Source of the DNA: a virus
DNA: 64,000 nucleotides
Strand: one strand, 5' to 3'
Virus record (IMG/VR): IMGVR_UViG_3300032047_002388
Span: 62,001 to 126,000 of that record
Positions within the stretch are counted from its first letter, which is position 1. Each line of letters begins with the position of its first letter. Below the pieces are notes generated by a model. It searched no databases, was not told the origin of the DNA, and saw only the letters and a list, made by a program, of their open reading frames with translations. Position numbers and translations under genes: made by a program. Shown here one piece after another: positions 22,824 to 30,917 of the stretch.

Positions 22824-23981
22824 ATGTTTAAAAAAATACCACAAGACCAAGTAGTTCGTAGAACATTTCAAGTTAACAAGGAAGTAAAGTTAACTCAAGA
22901 TGATGTTGATGTATATCAAGTACATGATGTTGCTGGTGCATATGATGTAGATACAGACCCGGTCGTTGGAGCGAGTGGAAGTTTTGTTGGATTCTCTAAA
23001 CGAGCAATTTACAATTCAACAAAAGCTAGATATTATAATCTATCTGCTTCATTATTTGAACACGCAGGAGGATTTACAAGTAAACAAGTATATGTAACTG
23101 AGGCACCAACAACAATGAGTGTTCTTTCCTTTTCACAATGTGTAAGGGGTGAGGCAATATTACCTGGTTCATTTGAGTTAGTAGATAGTGGTAGTGGATT
23201 AACTATCGTTGATAACGAAGATAGTAGTACAATAACAAATACTTCACCAGAATACAATTACACATCGTTTGATTTTTCAACTGGTATTATGATATTAGAT
23301 GATGATGACAATACAGAAATATTAATTGAATCTATTGATTTTAACACTGGCGAGGTTGAGGTATCTTATGATGGTGTAAGTGAATCACCAAATCCAACAT
23401 TGGTAACGTTAAATCAAGGTTCTAATAAAATCTCATTTTCTACACCATTAACAATATTAGACCAAGTAGATGGTGCAACAGAAACCTATGGACAGTTATT
23501 CCAACAAAGTGGTGATTTAATTCTTGATACTGGTACTAATCCAGATATGTTACAAGAATTCGAATTAAAATTTAAATCAACAACAACAATATCAGAACTA
23601 GAAGTATTAGTTAGTATAGATGCTGGAGAGTTTACAACATCAACAAACCCAACAGCAGTAGATTATTTTAACATAACAACTCAATCTTTTGAACATACAC
23701 AAACAGATGAAAGAGGTAATCCTTATGTTGAAAATATAAAAAACTTTACTCCTAGAAAAAAATCCTATATTTATAGTAGCTATGGAAATGCAACAGGTAG
23801 TTTTGATGACTACAATGCAAGTAGTTCATATGACCCAACCGGTTCGTATTTAACAACTTATGTTACATCCATAGGGTTATATAATGATGATTCGGAGTTA
23901 TTGGCAATTGCAAAAGTTGCAAGACCTGTAAAAATACTTCCTGATTATCCAATTAATTTTTTAATAAAACTGGACACATAA
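22824..23981 (+). CDS. Virion structural protein, paralogue of the upstream tail protein
   Basis: The 385-residue protein begins MFKKIPQDQVVRRTFQVNKEVKLTQDDVDVYQV and is otherwise beta-rich, with many Asp/Ser/Thr residues. Its C-terminus, TYVTSIGLYNDDSELLAIAKVARPV and then INFLIKL, matches the end of the protein encoded at 21553. The N-terminal parts of the two do not obviously align, suggesting a shared attachment or assembly module on different heads. It starts a new late unit containing three small genes downstream. A tail-associated or appendage role is inferred. Confidence 0.65.
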   Translation: MFKKIPQDQVVRRTFQVNKEVKLTQDDVDVYQVHDVAGAYDVDTDPVVGASGSFVGFSKRAIYNSTKARYYNLSASLFEHAGGFTSKQVYVTEAPTTMSVLSFSQCVRGEAILPGSFELVDSGSGLTIVDNEDSSTITNTSPEYNYTSFDFSTGIMILDDDDNTEILIESIDFNTGEVEVSYDGVSESPNPTLVTLNQGSNKISFSTPLTILDQVDGATETYGQLFQQSGDLILDTGTNPDMLQEFELKFKSTTTISELEVLVSIDAGEFTTSTNPTAVDYFNITTQSFEHTQTDERGNPYVENIKNFTPRKKSYIYSSYGNATGSFDDYNASSSYDPTGSYLTTYVTSIGLYNDDSELLAIAKVARPVKILPDYPINFLIKLDT

Positions 23982-23983
23982 TT

Positions 23984-24157
23984 ATGGCTTATCAAATTTT
24001 AGACAAAGACCAAAACGTATTAGAAACTGTTGAAAATATCGAGGAGTGGATTACTTCACAAGGTGAAGGACAAATCTATGCTTATGATGATGGAATTTTT
24101 GACGCAGAGTACATCTCAGGTAACGCAGACGCAAAAGTATTTAAACTCGTAGAATAA
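23984..24157 (+). CDS. Small acidic protein, function unknown
   Basis: A 57-residue ORF starts 2 bases after the upstream stop and ends 2 bases before the next ATG, so it fills the gap exactly. The product is acidic, with MAYQILDKDQNVLETVENIEEWITSQ at the start and DAEYISGNADAKVFKLVE at the end. Perfect spacing and phage-like codon use support it as real. It is probably a minor virion or assembly protein given its operon. No family is recognised. Confidence 0.7.
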   Translation: MAYQILDKDQNVLETVENIEEWITSQGEGQIYAYDDGIFDAEYISGNADAKVFKLVE

Positions 24158-24159
24158 TC

Positions 24160-24342
24160 ATGGCATCAATAGAAGATTTATATAAAGGCTCAGATTACTC
24201 AAAATATCCACTAGGTAAAGATAAGGATAAAACTCCTATCGAACTTGATGGTGGTAAAGAATTGAGAAAAGAGTCAAACCTAGAAAGAGCTAGAGGCGGT
24301 AAAGTAAACCTCAGCAAATACTCCGATTCAGTAAAAAGATAA
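24160..24342 (+). CDS. Small charged protein, function unknown
   Basis: The 60-residue product is polar throughout (SIEDLYKGSDYSKYPLGKDKDKTPIELDGGKELRKESNLERARGGKVNLSKY) and has no hydrophobic core, suggesting it is disordered alone or wraps around a partner. It sits 2 bases after the preceding small gene and 3 bases before the TTG-initiated sulfotransferase gene, in the same late unit. A minor structural role is the most likely reading. I do not recognise it. Confidence 0.6.
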   Translation: MASIEDLYKGSDYSKYPLGKDKDKTPIELDGGKELRKESNLERARGGKVNLSKYSDSVKR

Positions 24343-24345
24343 TAC

Positions 24346-24909
24346 TTGGCACTTTTATCATCGGATAAATGGTTATACGTTCATGTACCCAAAACAGGAG
24401 GTACATCGTTGTCTCACATTTTACAAAAGTATAAATGTGATTTTCTTTCAACACATGGACGTTTAAACTCTCAAAGGAACTTGGGGAACAAATTTGTATT
24501 TGGATTCGTTAGAAACCCATTTACACGATTTGCATCATTGTTTTATTCACATATTCGTGAACATGGAAAGATTCCTATTGAGCAATTTATAGAAAACCAT
24601 CAAGAATGGGATTACTTTTTTGATACTCAAACTGATTGGTTGGAATATAATGGAAAGTTAGATAGAATAGATTATGTTGGAAAGTATGAAAATCTTGATT
24701 CAAGTTTAAAATATATTTTTGACAAGATTGATATAGAACCAACAACTCTACCATATCTAAATCAGAATACTATAAAAGATACATTTCCAAATATGGATAT
24801 GTATGATTATTACAAAAAAAGATGTTACACAAATCCTAAAGTTGTACAATTCGTAAGAAATAAATACAGAAAGGATTTCCAAAATTTTGACTATGGCATG
24901 GCACTATAA
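24346..24909 (+). CDS. Sulfotransferase family protein (TTG start)
   Basis: The 187-residue enzyme is predicted to transfer sulfate from PAPS to a hydroxyl group, usually of a carbohydrate. WLYVHVPKTGGTSLSHIL (about 9-26) is the 5'-phosphosulfate-binding loop, with PKTGGTS. FGFVRNPFTRFASLFYS (about 49-65) is the 3'-phosphate motif, with RNP and the following Arg and Ser. The rest has WLEYNGKLDRIDYVGKYENLDSSLKYIF, also typical. The only start near the upstream stop is TTG at 24346; the first internal ATG is far inside. It belongs to a late unit of tail genes, so a virion glycan or host surface sugar is the likely acceptor. Confidence 0.82.
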   Translation: MALLSSDKWLYVHVPKTGGTSLSHILQKYKCDFLSTHGRLNSQRNLGNKFVFGFVRNPFTRFASLFYSHIREHGKIPIEQFIENHQEWDYFFDTQTDWLEYNGKLDRIDYVGKYENLDSSLKYIFDKIDIEPTTLPYLNQNTIKDTFPNMDMYDYYKKRCYTNPKVVQFVRNKYRKDFQNFDYGMAL

Positions 24910-25288
24910 TGGTAAACCAGTAAATGAACTTTCAGATATGCCAGATGGTACTATCGGATTCATATACAAAATTACAAACAAAGAAACTGGCCAATTCTAT
25001 ATTGGTAAAAAATCTTTATATTCACATAGAACACTACCACCATTAAAAGGATATAAAAGAAAAAGAAAAGTTATAAAAGAATCTAAATGGGTTGATTACA
25101 ACTCTTCTAATAAAGAAGTACAAGGGTGGTTAGAGACACACAAACAAATTCTAAAATACTGTACTACTAAAAAATCACTAACATATTACGAACTAAAAGA
25201 ACAATTTAGACATGATTGTTTAGAAAGAGAAGAATCATTAAATGATAATCTACTAGGTAAGTTTTTTAGAAAGGATTTAGAATTTTAG
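24893..25288 (+). CDS. GIY-YIG domain protein
   Basis: The 131-residue protein contains GFIYKITNKETGQFYIGKKSL (about 24-44), a GIY-YIG nuclease signature with IY and YIG in the right order and spacing. KKSLYSHRTLP follows, where the family has its catalytic Arg region. The C-terminal half is helical and charged (YYELKEQFRHDCLEREESLNDNLLGKFF). ATG 24893 is preferred over TTG 24887; both overlap the sulfotransferase gene. Candidates are a nicking nuclease like those in host-DNA breakdown or a homing-type endonuclease. No intron or interrupted gene is nearby, so homing is unproven. Confidence 0.72.
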   Translation: MAWHYNGKPVNELSDMPDGTIGFIYKITNKETGQFYIGKKSLYSHRTLPPLKGYKRKRKVIKESKWVDYNSSNKEVQGWLETHKQILKYCTTKKSLTYYELKEQFRHDCLEREESLNDNLLGKFFRKDLEF

Positions 25289-25305
25289 CAAAAAAAATTA
25301 AAAAT

Positions 25306-25341
25306 GCCATTGAGCTTTCAAATATTTTTATTATATTAGCT
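25306..25341 (+). promoter_or_regulatory. Host-type (Bacteroidetes-like) promoter
   Basis: TTG at 25310-25312, a 19-base spacer and TATATTAG at 25332-25339 precede the primase gene. The block is 29/36 identical, ungapped, to the one at 773-808, including GAGCTTT just after the TTG. It starts the only replication-type gene group in the window, consistent with early or middle expression. Confidence 0.6.
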
Positions 25342-25359
25342 CTGTAAATTGTACAAATA

Positions 25360-26304
25360 ATGCTATCACAACGAGATAAGTCGGTTATAATTAACATATT
25401 GGATGATATATTAGGAGTAGGTACTTCTATGAAGGGTGATGAACAAGCACATCATTGTCCATTCTGTCATCATCATAAAAAGAAATTACAAATAAACTTA
25501 AATACACAACAATGGCATTGTTGGGTTTGTGATGCAAAAGGTAAAAAGATTCAAACTCTCTTAAAACGATTGCATGTTGATTCTAAGAGAATTAGAAAAG
25601 TTTACGAAATATATGGTGATGATTATATTATTTCATCAACATCTACCAAAGAAGAAAAGGTAGAACTAAGGTTACCCTCAGAGTTTAAATCTCTACTAGA
25701 AAAACCAAAAGGATTATTCAATCCTACATACAAAAAGGCTATTCAGTATGCAAAGGAGAGAGGTATTACTAAGGAAGATATTATTCGTTATAATATTGGT
25801 TATTGTGATAGTGGTATTTACACCAATCGTATTATTATTCCGAGTTATGATGGAGATAGTAGACTCAATTACTTCATCGCAAGGTCTGTATTCTCTGAGG
25901 AAAAGTTTAAATACAAAAATCCGCCAGTATCGAAGAATGTTACCATATTCGAAAATCAAATCAACTGGCAAGAACCTATTACACTTTGTGAAGGAGTTTT
26001 TGATGCAATAGCAATCAAAAGAAATGCTATTCCTTTATTAGGTAAATTTATACCAAAAACCCTAATGGATAGTATATATAAAAAGGGGATAAAAGAAATA
26101 AAAATTCTATTAGATAAAGATGCACAAAACCAAGCACTTTATTATGTAAATTATTTTATGAACAATGGAATTACAGTTACAAATGTACTACCTACCGAAA
26201 AAGATGCAGGAGAAATGGGATTCTCTGACGTTAATAAAATACTAAAAGATACTAAAAAAACCATGTTTGAAGATGTGGTGTTACAGAAACTAAAAGGTTT
26301 ATGA
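25360..26304 (+). CDS. DNA primase (zinc-finger/TOPRIM, gp61-like)
   Basis: The 314-residue primase should make RNA primers at the phage fork with a gp41-type helicase, which is not in this window. Residues about 31-57 form the zinc finger, HHCPFC and then WHCWVC. The TOPRIM core has LCEGVFDAIAI (about 209-219) with the catalytic Glu and ILLDKDA (about 248-254) with the metal-binding Asp pair. ITKEDIIRYNIGYC in between is typical of DnaG-type primases. It follows a host-type promoter and couples to the next gene by an ATGA overlap. Confidence 0.88.
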   Translation: MLSQRDKSVIINILDDILGVGTSMKGDEQAHHCPFCHHHKKKLQINLNTQQWHCWVCDAKGKKIQTLLKRLHVDSKRIRKVYEIYGDDYIISSTSTKEEKVELRLPSEFKSLLEKPKGLFNPTYKKAIQYAKERGITKEDIIRYNIGYCDSGIYTNRIIIPSYDGDSRLNYFIARSVFSEEKFKYKNPPVSKNVTIFENQINWQEPITLCEGVFDAIAIKRNAIPLLGKFIPKTLMDSIYKKGIKEIKILLDKDAQNQALYYVNYFMNNGITVTNVLPTEKDAGEMGFSDVNKILKDTKKTMFEDVVLQKLKGL

Positions 26305-27554
26305 TATACATTATAGATAAACCATACAATCAAGGGTTGTATGTACAATGGGTAGATATGTTAAAAGCAACTAATTTACCCTACGAATCAATTGTGATTG
26401 ATAATTTAGAAATAGATATGAACTTTGATGAATATCTTTCAAAACAAAAACAAATTGATTATATCAACTCTAAGTGTAAACCAGAGGATACACTAATAAT
26501 AGATTCATCATTTACAAGAAAAGCTAATGGTGAACACTTACCATATCCTCAGTTGTATGAGTTTTCAAAAAAGTTAAATTCTGAAAATATTATTGTAATG
26601 CATCCCGATACTGGTTACAGTGCTAATGATGCATATAGTAAAAACAAATTAAAAATAATATCTCCAACATACTCTTTAAAAAATTGGAGTGATGATACAA
26701 TAAAAGATTCTTACAATTTTTATTTGTTCAATGGTGGTTATCAAGATATACGATGGTTATCTAAAATGGTTTTCCATAGATATGAACAAATGTTAAGAGC
26801 AAAGAAGTTTTTATCACATAATGGAGTATATAAAATACAGAGGACTCTAATTCAAAAAACATTAGAAGATAATGATTTAATGAAAGATTCTTTCTTCTCA
26901 TATAATGCATACAATATCTTCGATGAAAATTGTAATCATAACAAAGATTGGGAAATTGATTATAAAAACTTTACACAAATACTTTTTAATAGAGATGTGA
27001 ATCCATCACTTAGATTAGATGAGTTCATCGAACAAGATATAAAACCATATTATACTAACGAAGAACATGAAGCTCTCTTAAAACAACTGCCAGTGGTTTT
27101 AGATTATATTCCTAATTTATCCAATGTAGACCAATATGCATTTACACTACCATACACTTCTAATTCGTATGTAGAAATAATTGGATGTACTAGTTTGAGT
27201 GGTGATGGAGATGAGATATATACATCTGAAAAAATATTTAAACCATTTATGGCTTTCTTAATACCAATCTTTATAGGTCAAAAAGGATTGATTGAAGTAT
27301 TACAAAAACTTGGATTCAAATTAGATTTCGATGGGTTGATAGATTTAAGTTATGATAAAATAGATTGTCATCTTACACGAACAAAGATGGCATTAGAAAA
27401 CGTAAAAGAAATAGGAAAACTTTCCATAAAACAATTACACAGCAGATATTGGAGATGTAGAGAAGATTTACAACACAATCAAGAATTAATGAAATCTTTA
27501 TCTCATAGACAAGTAAGTGCTTTCAGAGAAATAATAAACAAACAAGTTATATGA
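26301..27554 (+). CDS. Putative glycosyltransferase, phage C-terminal TEK...P family
   Basis: The 417-residue protein shares its C-terminal region (about 305-400; YTSEKIFKPFMAFLIPIFIG, LGFKLDFDG, LSYDK) with the proteins encoded at 45967 and 51971. The SEK...KP...P pattern recalls the conserved motif of GT-B fucosyltransferases (GT10, VTEK...P). I therefore suggest a nucleotide-sugar-using transferase, with modest confidence. The N-terminus, IYIIDKPYNQGLYVQWVDML, does not look like a signal peptide. It lies between primase and the Mre11/Rad50-type gene with ATGA overlaps on both sides, an odd place for a sugar enzyme, and might act on modified DNA bases. Confidence 0.5.
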   Translation: MIYIIDKPYNQGLYVQWVDMLKATNLPYESIVIDNLEIDMNFDEYLSKQKQIDYINSKCKPEDTLIIDSSFTRKANGEHLPYPQLYEFSKKLNSENIIVMHPDTGYSANDAYSKNKLKIISPTYSLKNWSDDTIKDSYNFYLFNGGYQDIRWLSKMVFHRYEQMLRAKKFLSHNGVYKIQRTLIQKTLEDNDLMKDSFFSYNAYNIFDENCNHNKDWEIDYKNFTQILFNRDVNPSLRLDEFIEQDIKPYYTNEEHEALLKQLPVVLDYIPNLSNVDQYAFTLPYTSNSYVEIIGCTSLSGDGDEIYTSEKIFKPFMAFLIPIFIGQKGLIEVLQKLGFKLDFDGLIDLSYDKIDCHLTRTKMALENVKEIGKLSIKQLHSRYWRCREDLQHNQELMKSLSHRQVSAFREIINKQVI

Positions 27555-30500
27555 TAATTAATAAAGTTTATCATTTGGCAGATTTACATATCAGAAATCT
27601 CCAAAGACACAAAGAATATAAAATCATATTCAAGAATTTTTTAAAACAAGTTAAAGAAGATAATATAGAGGATTCTCTCATCTATATTGCGGGTGATATT
27701 GCTCATGCCAAAACAGAGATGTCACCTGAACTTGTACATGAAATAAGTTGGTTCTTATCAGAATGTGCAAAGTTAAGAGAGGTAGTATTAATCACAGGTA
27801 ACCATGATTGTAACCTAAATAATTCCCATAGACTCGATGTACTCACACCTATTATCGAAAACCTTCGAAATAATCGAATTCATTATCTTCGTGATACTGG
27901 TGTCTATAATATCCATAATCTTACTTTCTGCGTTTATTCTATATTGGATAACAAGGAAAATTGGCCTAAAGGAGATACCATTGATGGAGAAAATAAAATC
28001 GTTTTATTTCATGGACCAGTAAACAAAGCCCAAACTGATATCGGCTATACCGTATCATCAAACTCATTTCATGTAGATATGTTTGATGGATTCGATATGG
28101 CCATGTTGGGTGATATTCATAAGAGACAAACGTTTGGTGAAGGATATGAGCACGTTGCATATGCTGGTTCTATGGTTCAACAAAATCATGGTGAGTTACT
28201 AGAGAATCATGGATACTTACTTTGGGATATTCCAACACGAACATTTACAGAACATCACATTCATAATGATTATGGGTTCTTAACTGTTGATGTAGTTGAT
28301 GGTAAGATACCACAATGGGTTTATGATGAGATTGGTACAAAACTTCCAAAACACCCAAGATTACGTTTACGTTTCACTAAAACAGAAGCTAGTGATATGA
28401 AACGTTGTATTACTGAATTAAAGAAATTATTCAAGGTACAAGAGGTTACAGTAACAAGAACTGATACAATAGGACAATTAAAAACAAACACTAAGATAAA
28501 TAAAAATATTGTTGGTAATGTTAGAGAAGAGACCTTTCAGAATCAGTTAATCAGAGATTACCTACAAAGACAATATTTACTAGAACCAGAAGAACTAGAT
28601 AAGATACAAGAAATAAATACAGAACTAAATTCTCAGTTCTCAAATCACGAATTTGCTGAAAACATTTTATGGACACCAAAGGATTTTCAGTTTTCTAATA
28701 TGTTCTCATATGGTGAAAATAACCTAGTTAGATTCGATAGAGGACAAGGAATCATCGGAATCTTTGCACCAAACGCAAGTGGTAAATCATCGTTATTTGA
28801 TGCACTCTGTTTCTGTATTTACGATAAAACATCTCGTACTGCCTCATCAAAAAACATCCTAAACAATCGTAAGGATAAGTTCTATTGTAAGTTTAATTTT
28901 GAAATAGATGGTGTAAACTTCTATATTGAGAGAACTGCTAAATGGACACGAAGAGGTACTAATTTAAAAGTTGATGTAAACTTTTGGAAAGAAGATGCGG
29001 GTATAATCGAATCTCTTAATGGTGAACAACGTAGAGAAACTAATAAGAATATTGAGAAGTATTTAGGTAAATTCGAGGACTTTGTACTAACAACACTTTC
29101 ACTACAAGGTAACAACGCATTGTTCATTGATAAATCACAATCGGAAAGAAAAGAAACTCTTTCTCAATTTATTGGTGTAGATATCTTCGATAAACTATAT
29201 CAACTAGCAAGTGATGAAAACAGAGATAATGCAACACTTATCAGAAAATTTAAGAGTGATGATTTCACTCAAAAACTTGCCGACATCGATACTCGATTAA
29301 AAGAAAACAAAAACGATTATAAACTTTTAGAGTTAAATCAAAAGGCATTAAACGAGGAGGATGAACTACTGAATAAACGACTTTTATCACTAAATGAGAA
29401 GATTGTTAAACTAAATTCTGATAGTGGTGTATCGATTGAAGAATTAGAAAAAAGATTAAATAATTTAAAAAATAAAAAAGAATCTGTTGAAAAACAGAAA
29501 ACATCTCTACAAGAACGATTAGACCATAGAGAAAAATTACACATAGATTTAGATGAAATTCTTGATAAATTTGATGAAGAAGATTTAGAAGAAGGAATCA
29601 CAAAATTAAAAAGATTACAAACAGATTTAACGCATGTTGATACAGAAATAGAAAAAGTTAACATTAAACTAGAATCTTTGTATGAAAGAAAACAACACCT
29701 AGATTCACATAAATACAATGAAGAATGTGATATTTGTATGGAAAATTCTAAATCTATTTTAGAAACAAAATCAGAGGTAGAAACAAAAATAAAAGATGGT
29801 GAAGGTTATTTACAAGATTTTGAAAAACAAAAGTTAGATTTGAATATCGAAATCGATTCTTTAAAAAGTTACGAAAAAGAGTGGGAAAACTTAAAAGAGG
29901 CAAAAGAAAAAGAAGATAAGATTGATAGAGAAATAAGTACACTTATTAACAAGTTATCAACAACAGAAACCGAAGAATACAAGCTTCAATCACAAATCTC
30001 CCAGCAAGAGTATCTTGTACAAGAGTACTACAAACACGAAAAACAGATACAAAAGAACAAAGAAATACGAAATGATATATCTGGTGTTAGAGAAAAAATT
30101 ACAATTGTAAAAGATGAACTTAAAGGATACAATACAGATATTCTAAAATTAAATGGTAAAATATCTGCACTTCAAAATCAAAAAGAAACAATCGAAGATA
30201 GGATAAATGAGGTTAAAAACCTTGAATCTCAAAGTAAGTTGTATGATTACTATTTAAATGCATTAAGTAGAGATGGTGTATCATATGAGTTGATTGAAAA
30301 GGCTTTACCTATGTTAGAAGGTGAAGTAAACAATATCTTAGGACAGATTGTAGATTTCGGAATGCAACTAGAAATCGATGGTAAGAACATTAATGCATAT
30401 CTTGTGTATGGTGACCAAAGATGGAGTTTGGAAATGTGTAGTGGTATGGAAAGGTTTATTAGTGGTTTGGCAATCAGAGTTGCTCTAATCAACGTATGTA

Positions 30501-30709
30501 ACCTTCCAAGACCAAATTTCCTTGTTATAGATGAAGGATTTGGTACACTAGATAGTGAGAACCTACAATCCCTATTTATGTTATTTACATACCTCAAAAC
30601 TCAATTTGATTTCGTAATGGTAATCTCACACATTGACTCGATGAGAGACGTAGTTGATGATTTAGTAGAGATTAAGAAAGAAAAAGGGTTCTCAAACGTT
30701 AAGTATTAA
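27551..30709 (+). CDS. Fused Mre11/Rad50-type (gp47-gp46, SbcD-SbcC) nuclease-ATPase
   Basis: This 1052-residue protein joins what T4 makes as two proteins, the gp47 nuclease and the gp46 ATPase, which resect DNA ends in recombination-dependent replication and host DNA breakdown. The N-terminal phosphoesterase part has DLH (11-13), AGDIAH (about 48), GNHD (about 83) and GDIHKRQ (about 187). The ATPase part has the Walker A sequence FAPNASGKSS (about 405), a long coiled coil with the zinc hook CDIC at about 726-729, and a Walker B sequence LVIDEGFGTLDS (about 992-1003). No frameshift or internal stop separates the halves. T4 gp47 (339) plus gp46 (560) total about 900 residues. Confidence 0.9.
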   Translation: MIINKVYHLADLHIRNLQRHKEYKIIFKNFLKQVKEDNIEDSLIYIAGDIAHAKTEMSPELVHEISWFLSECAKLREVVLITGNHDCNLNNSHRLDVLTPIIENLRNNRIHYLRDTGVYNIHNLTFCVYSILDNKENWPKGDTIDGENKIVLFHGPVNKAQTDIGYTVSSNSFHVDMFDGFDMAMLGDIHKRQTFGEGYEHVAYAGSMVQQNHGELLENHGYLLWDIPTRTFTEHHIHNDYGFLTVDVVDGKIPQWVYDEIGTKLPKHPRLRLRFTKTEASDMKRCITELKKLFKVQEVTVTRTDTIGQLKTNTKINKNIVGNVREETFQNQLIRDYLQRQYLLEPEELDKIQEINTELNSQFSNHEFAENILWTPKDFQFSNMFSYGENNLVRFDRGQGIIGIFAPNASGKSSLFDALCFCIYDKTSRTASSKNILNNRKDKFYCKFNFEIDGVNFYIERTAKWTRRGTNLKVDVNFWKEDAGIIESLNGEQRRETNKNIEKYLGKFEDFVLTTLSLQGNNALFIDKSQSERKETLSQFIGVDIFDKLYQLASDENRDNATLIRKFKSDDFTQKLADIDTRLKENKNDYKLLELNQKALNEEDELLNKRLLSLNEKIVKLNSDSGVSIEELEKRLNNLKNKKESVEKQKTSLQERLDHREKLHIDLDEILDKFDEEDLEEGITKLKRLQTDLTHVDTEIEKVNIKLESLYERKQHLDSHKYNEECDICMENSKSILETKSEVETKIKDGEGYLQDFEKQKLDLNIEIDSLKSYEKEWENLKEAKEKEDKIDREISTLINKLSTTETEEYKLQSQISQQEYLVQEYYKHEKQIQKNKEIRNDISGVREKITIVKDELKGYNTDILKLNGKISALQNQKETIEDRINEVKNLESQSKLYDYYLNALSRDGVSYELIEKALPMLEGEVNNILGQIVDFGMQLEIDGKNINAYLVYGDQRWSLEMCSGMERFISGLAIRVALINVCNLPRPNFLVIDEGFGTLDSENLQSLFMLFTYLKTQFDFVMVISHIDSMRDVVDDLVEIKKEKGFSNVKY

Positions 30710-30863
30710 CTCGTAACACATTAGTGTTAGGTAGAGGTTTTTTAACCTTATCTTTGATTAGTTTTTCAACCAACCCACTTTTTGAGTATCCATGTTCCGC
30801 ACAATAATCATTCAACAATTTTAGTGTTTCTTTGGTAATTTGTATTGTAGAATATTTTCCCAT
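30699..30863 (-). CDS. Ribbon-helix-helix small DNA-binding protein
   Basis: The 54-residue product, starting MGKYSTIQITKETLKLLN, fits a CopG/Arc-like fold: a strand (STIQIT), a helix (KETLKLLNDYCAEHG), then SKSGLVEKLIKDKV as the second helix. These proteins dimerise and bind operator DNA through the strand. The frame continues upstream to 30905, but ATG 30863 is preferred: it gives the normal N-terminus and has GGA 8 bases before it. It is the only minus-strand gene, converges on the nuclease gene with an 11-base overlap at the stops, and diverges from the tail-fibre gene 55 bases away, so it may regulate that fibre unit or itself. Confidence 0.7.
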   Translation of the reverse strand: MGKYSTIQITKETLKLLNDYCAEHGYSKSGLVEKLIKDKVKKPLPNTNVLRVNT

Positions 30864-30903
30864 AGGTTTCCATAGAATATATATACAATTTCTCAAAACC
30901 ACC

Positions 30904-30914
30904 ATATTTATTGC
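30904..30914 (+). promoter_or_regulatory. Degenerate late promoter-like motif before tail fibre
   Basis: ATATTTATTGC matches the consensus at the first eight bases and TATTTATT differs from TATTTATA at one. It ends 3 bases before ATG 30918, so the fibre message would be nearly leaderless. The opposite strand reads AATAAATA, near the T4 late consensus, toward the ribbon-helix-helix gene. Confidence 0.35.
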
Positions 30915-30917
30915 TGT

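Noticed and set aside
24893-25288. GIY-YIG gene as evidence for an intron or homing event
   Set aside because: Neighbouring genes are intact and no split gene or intron-like sequence is visible, so only the domain is reported.
25748-26011. Hydrophobic 87-codon ORF in another + frame inside the primase gene
   Set aside because: The primase zinc finger and TOPRIM motifs require the other frame; the ORF looks like a frame shadow in an AT-rich gene.
30709-30760. Weak hairpin AACAC-ATTA-GTGTT as a possible convergent terminator
   Set aside because: Only a 5-bp stem, with the T run more than 15 bases away and inside the ribbon-helix-helix coding region.
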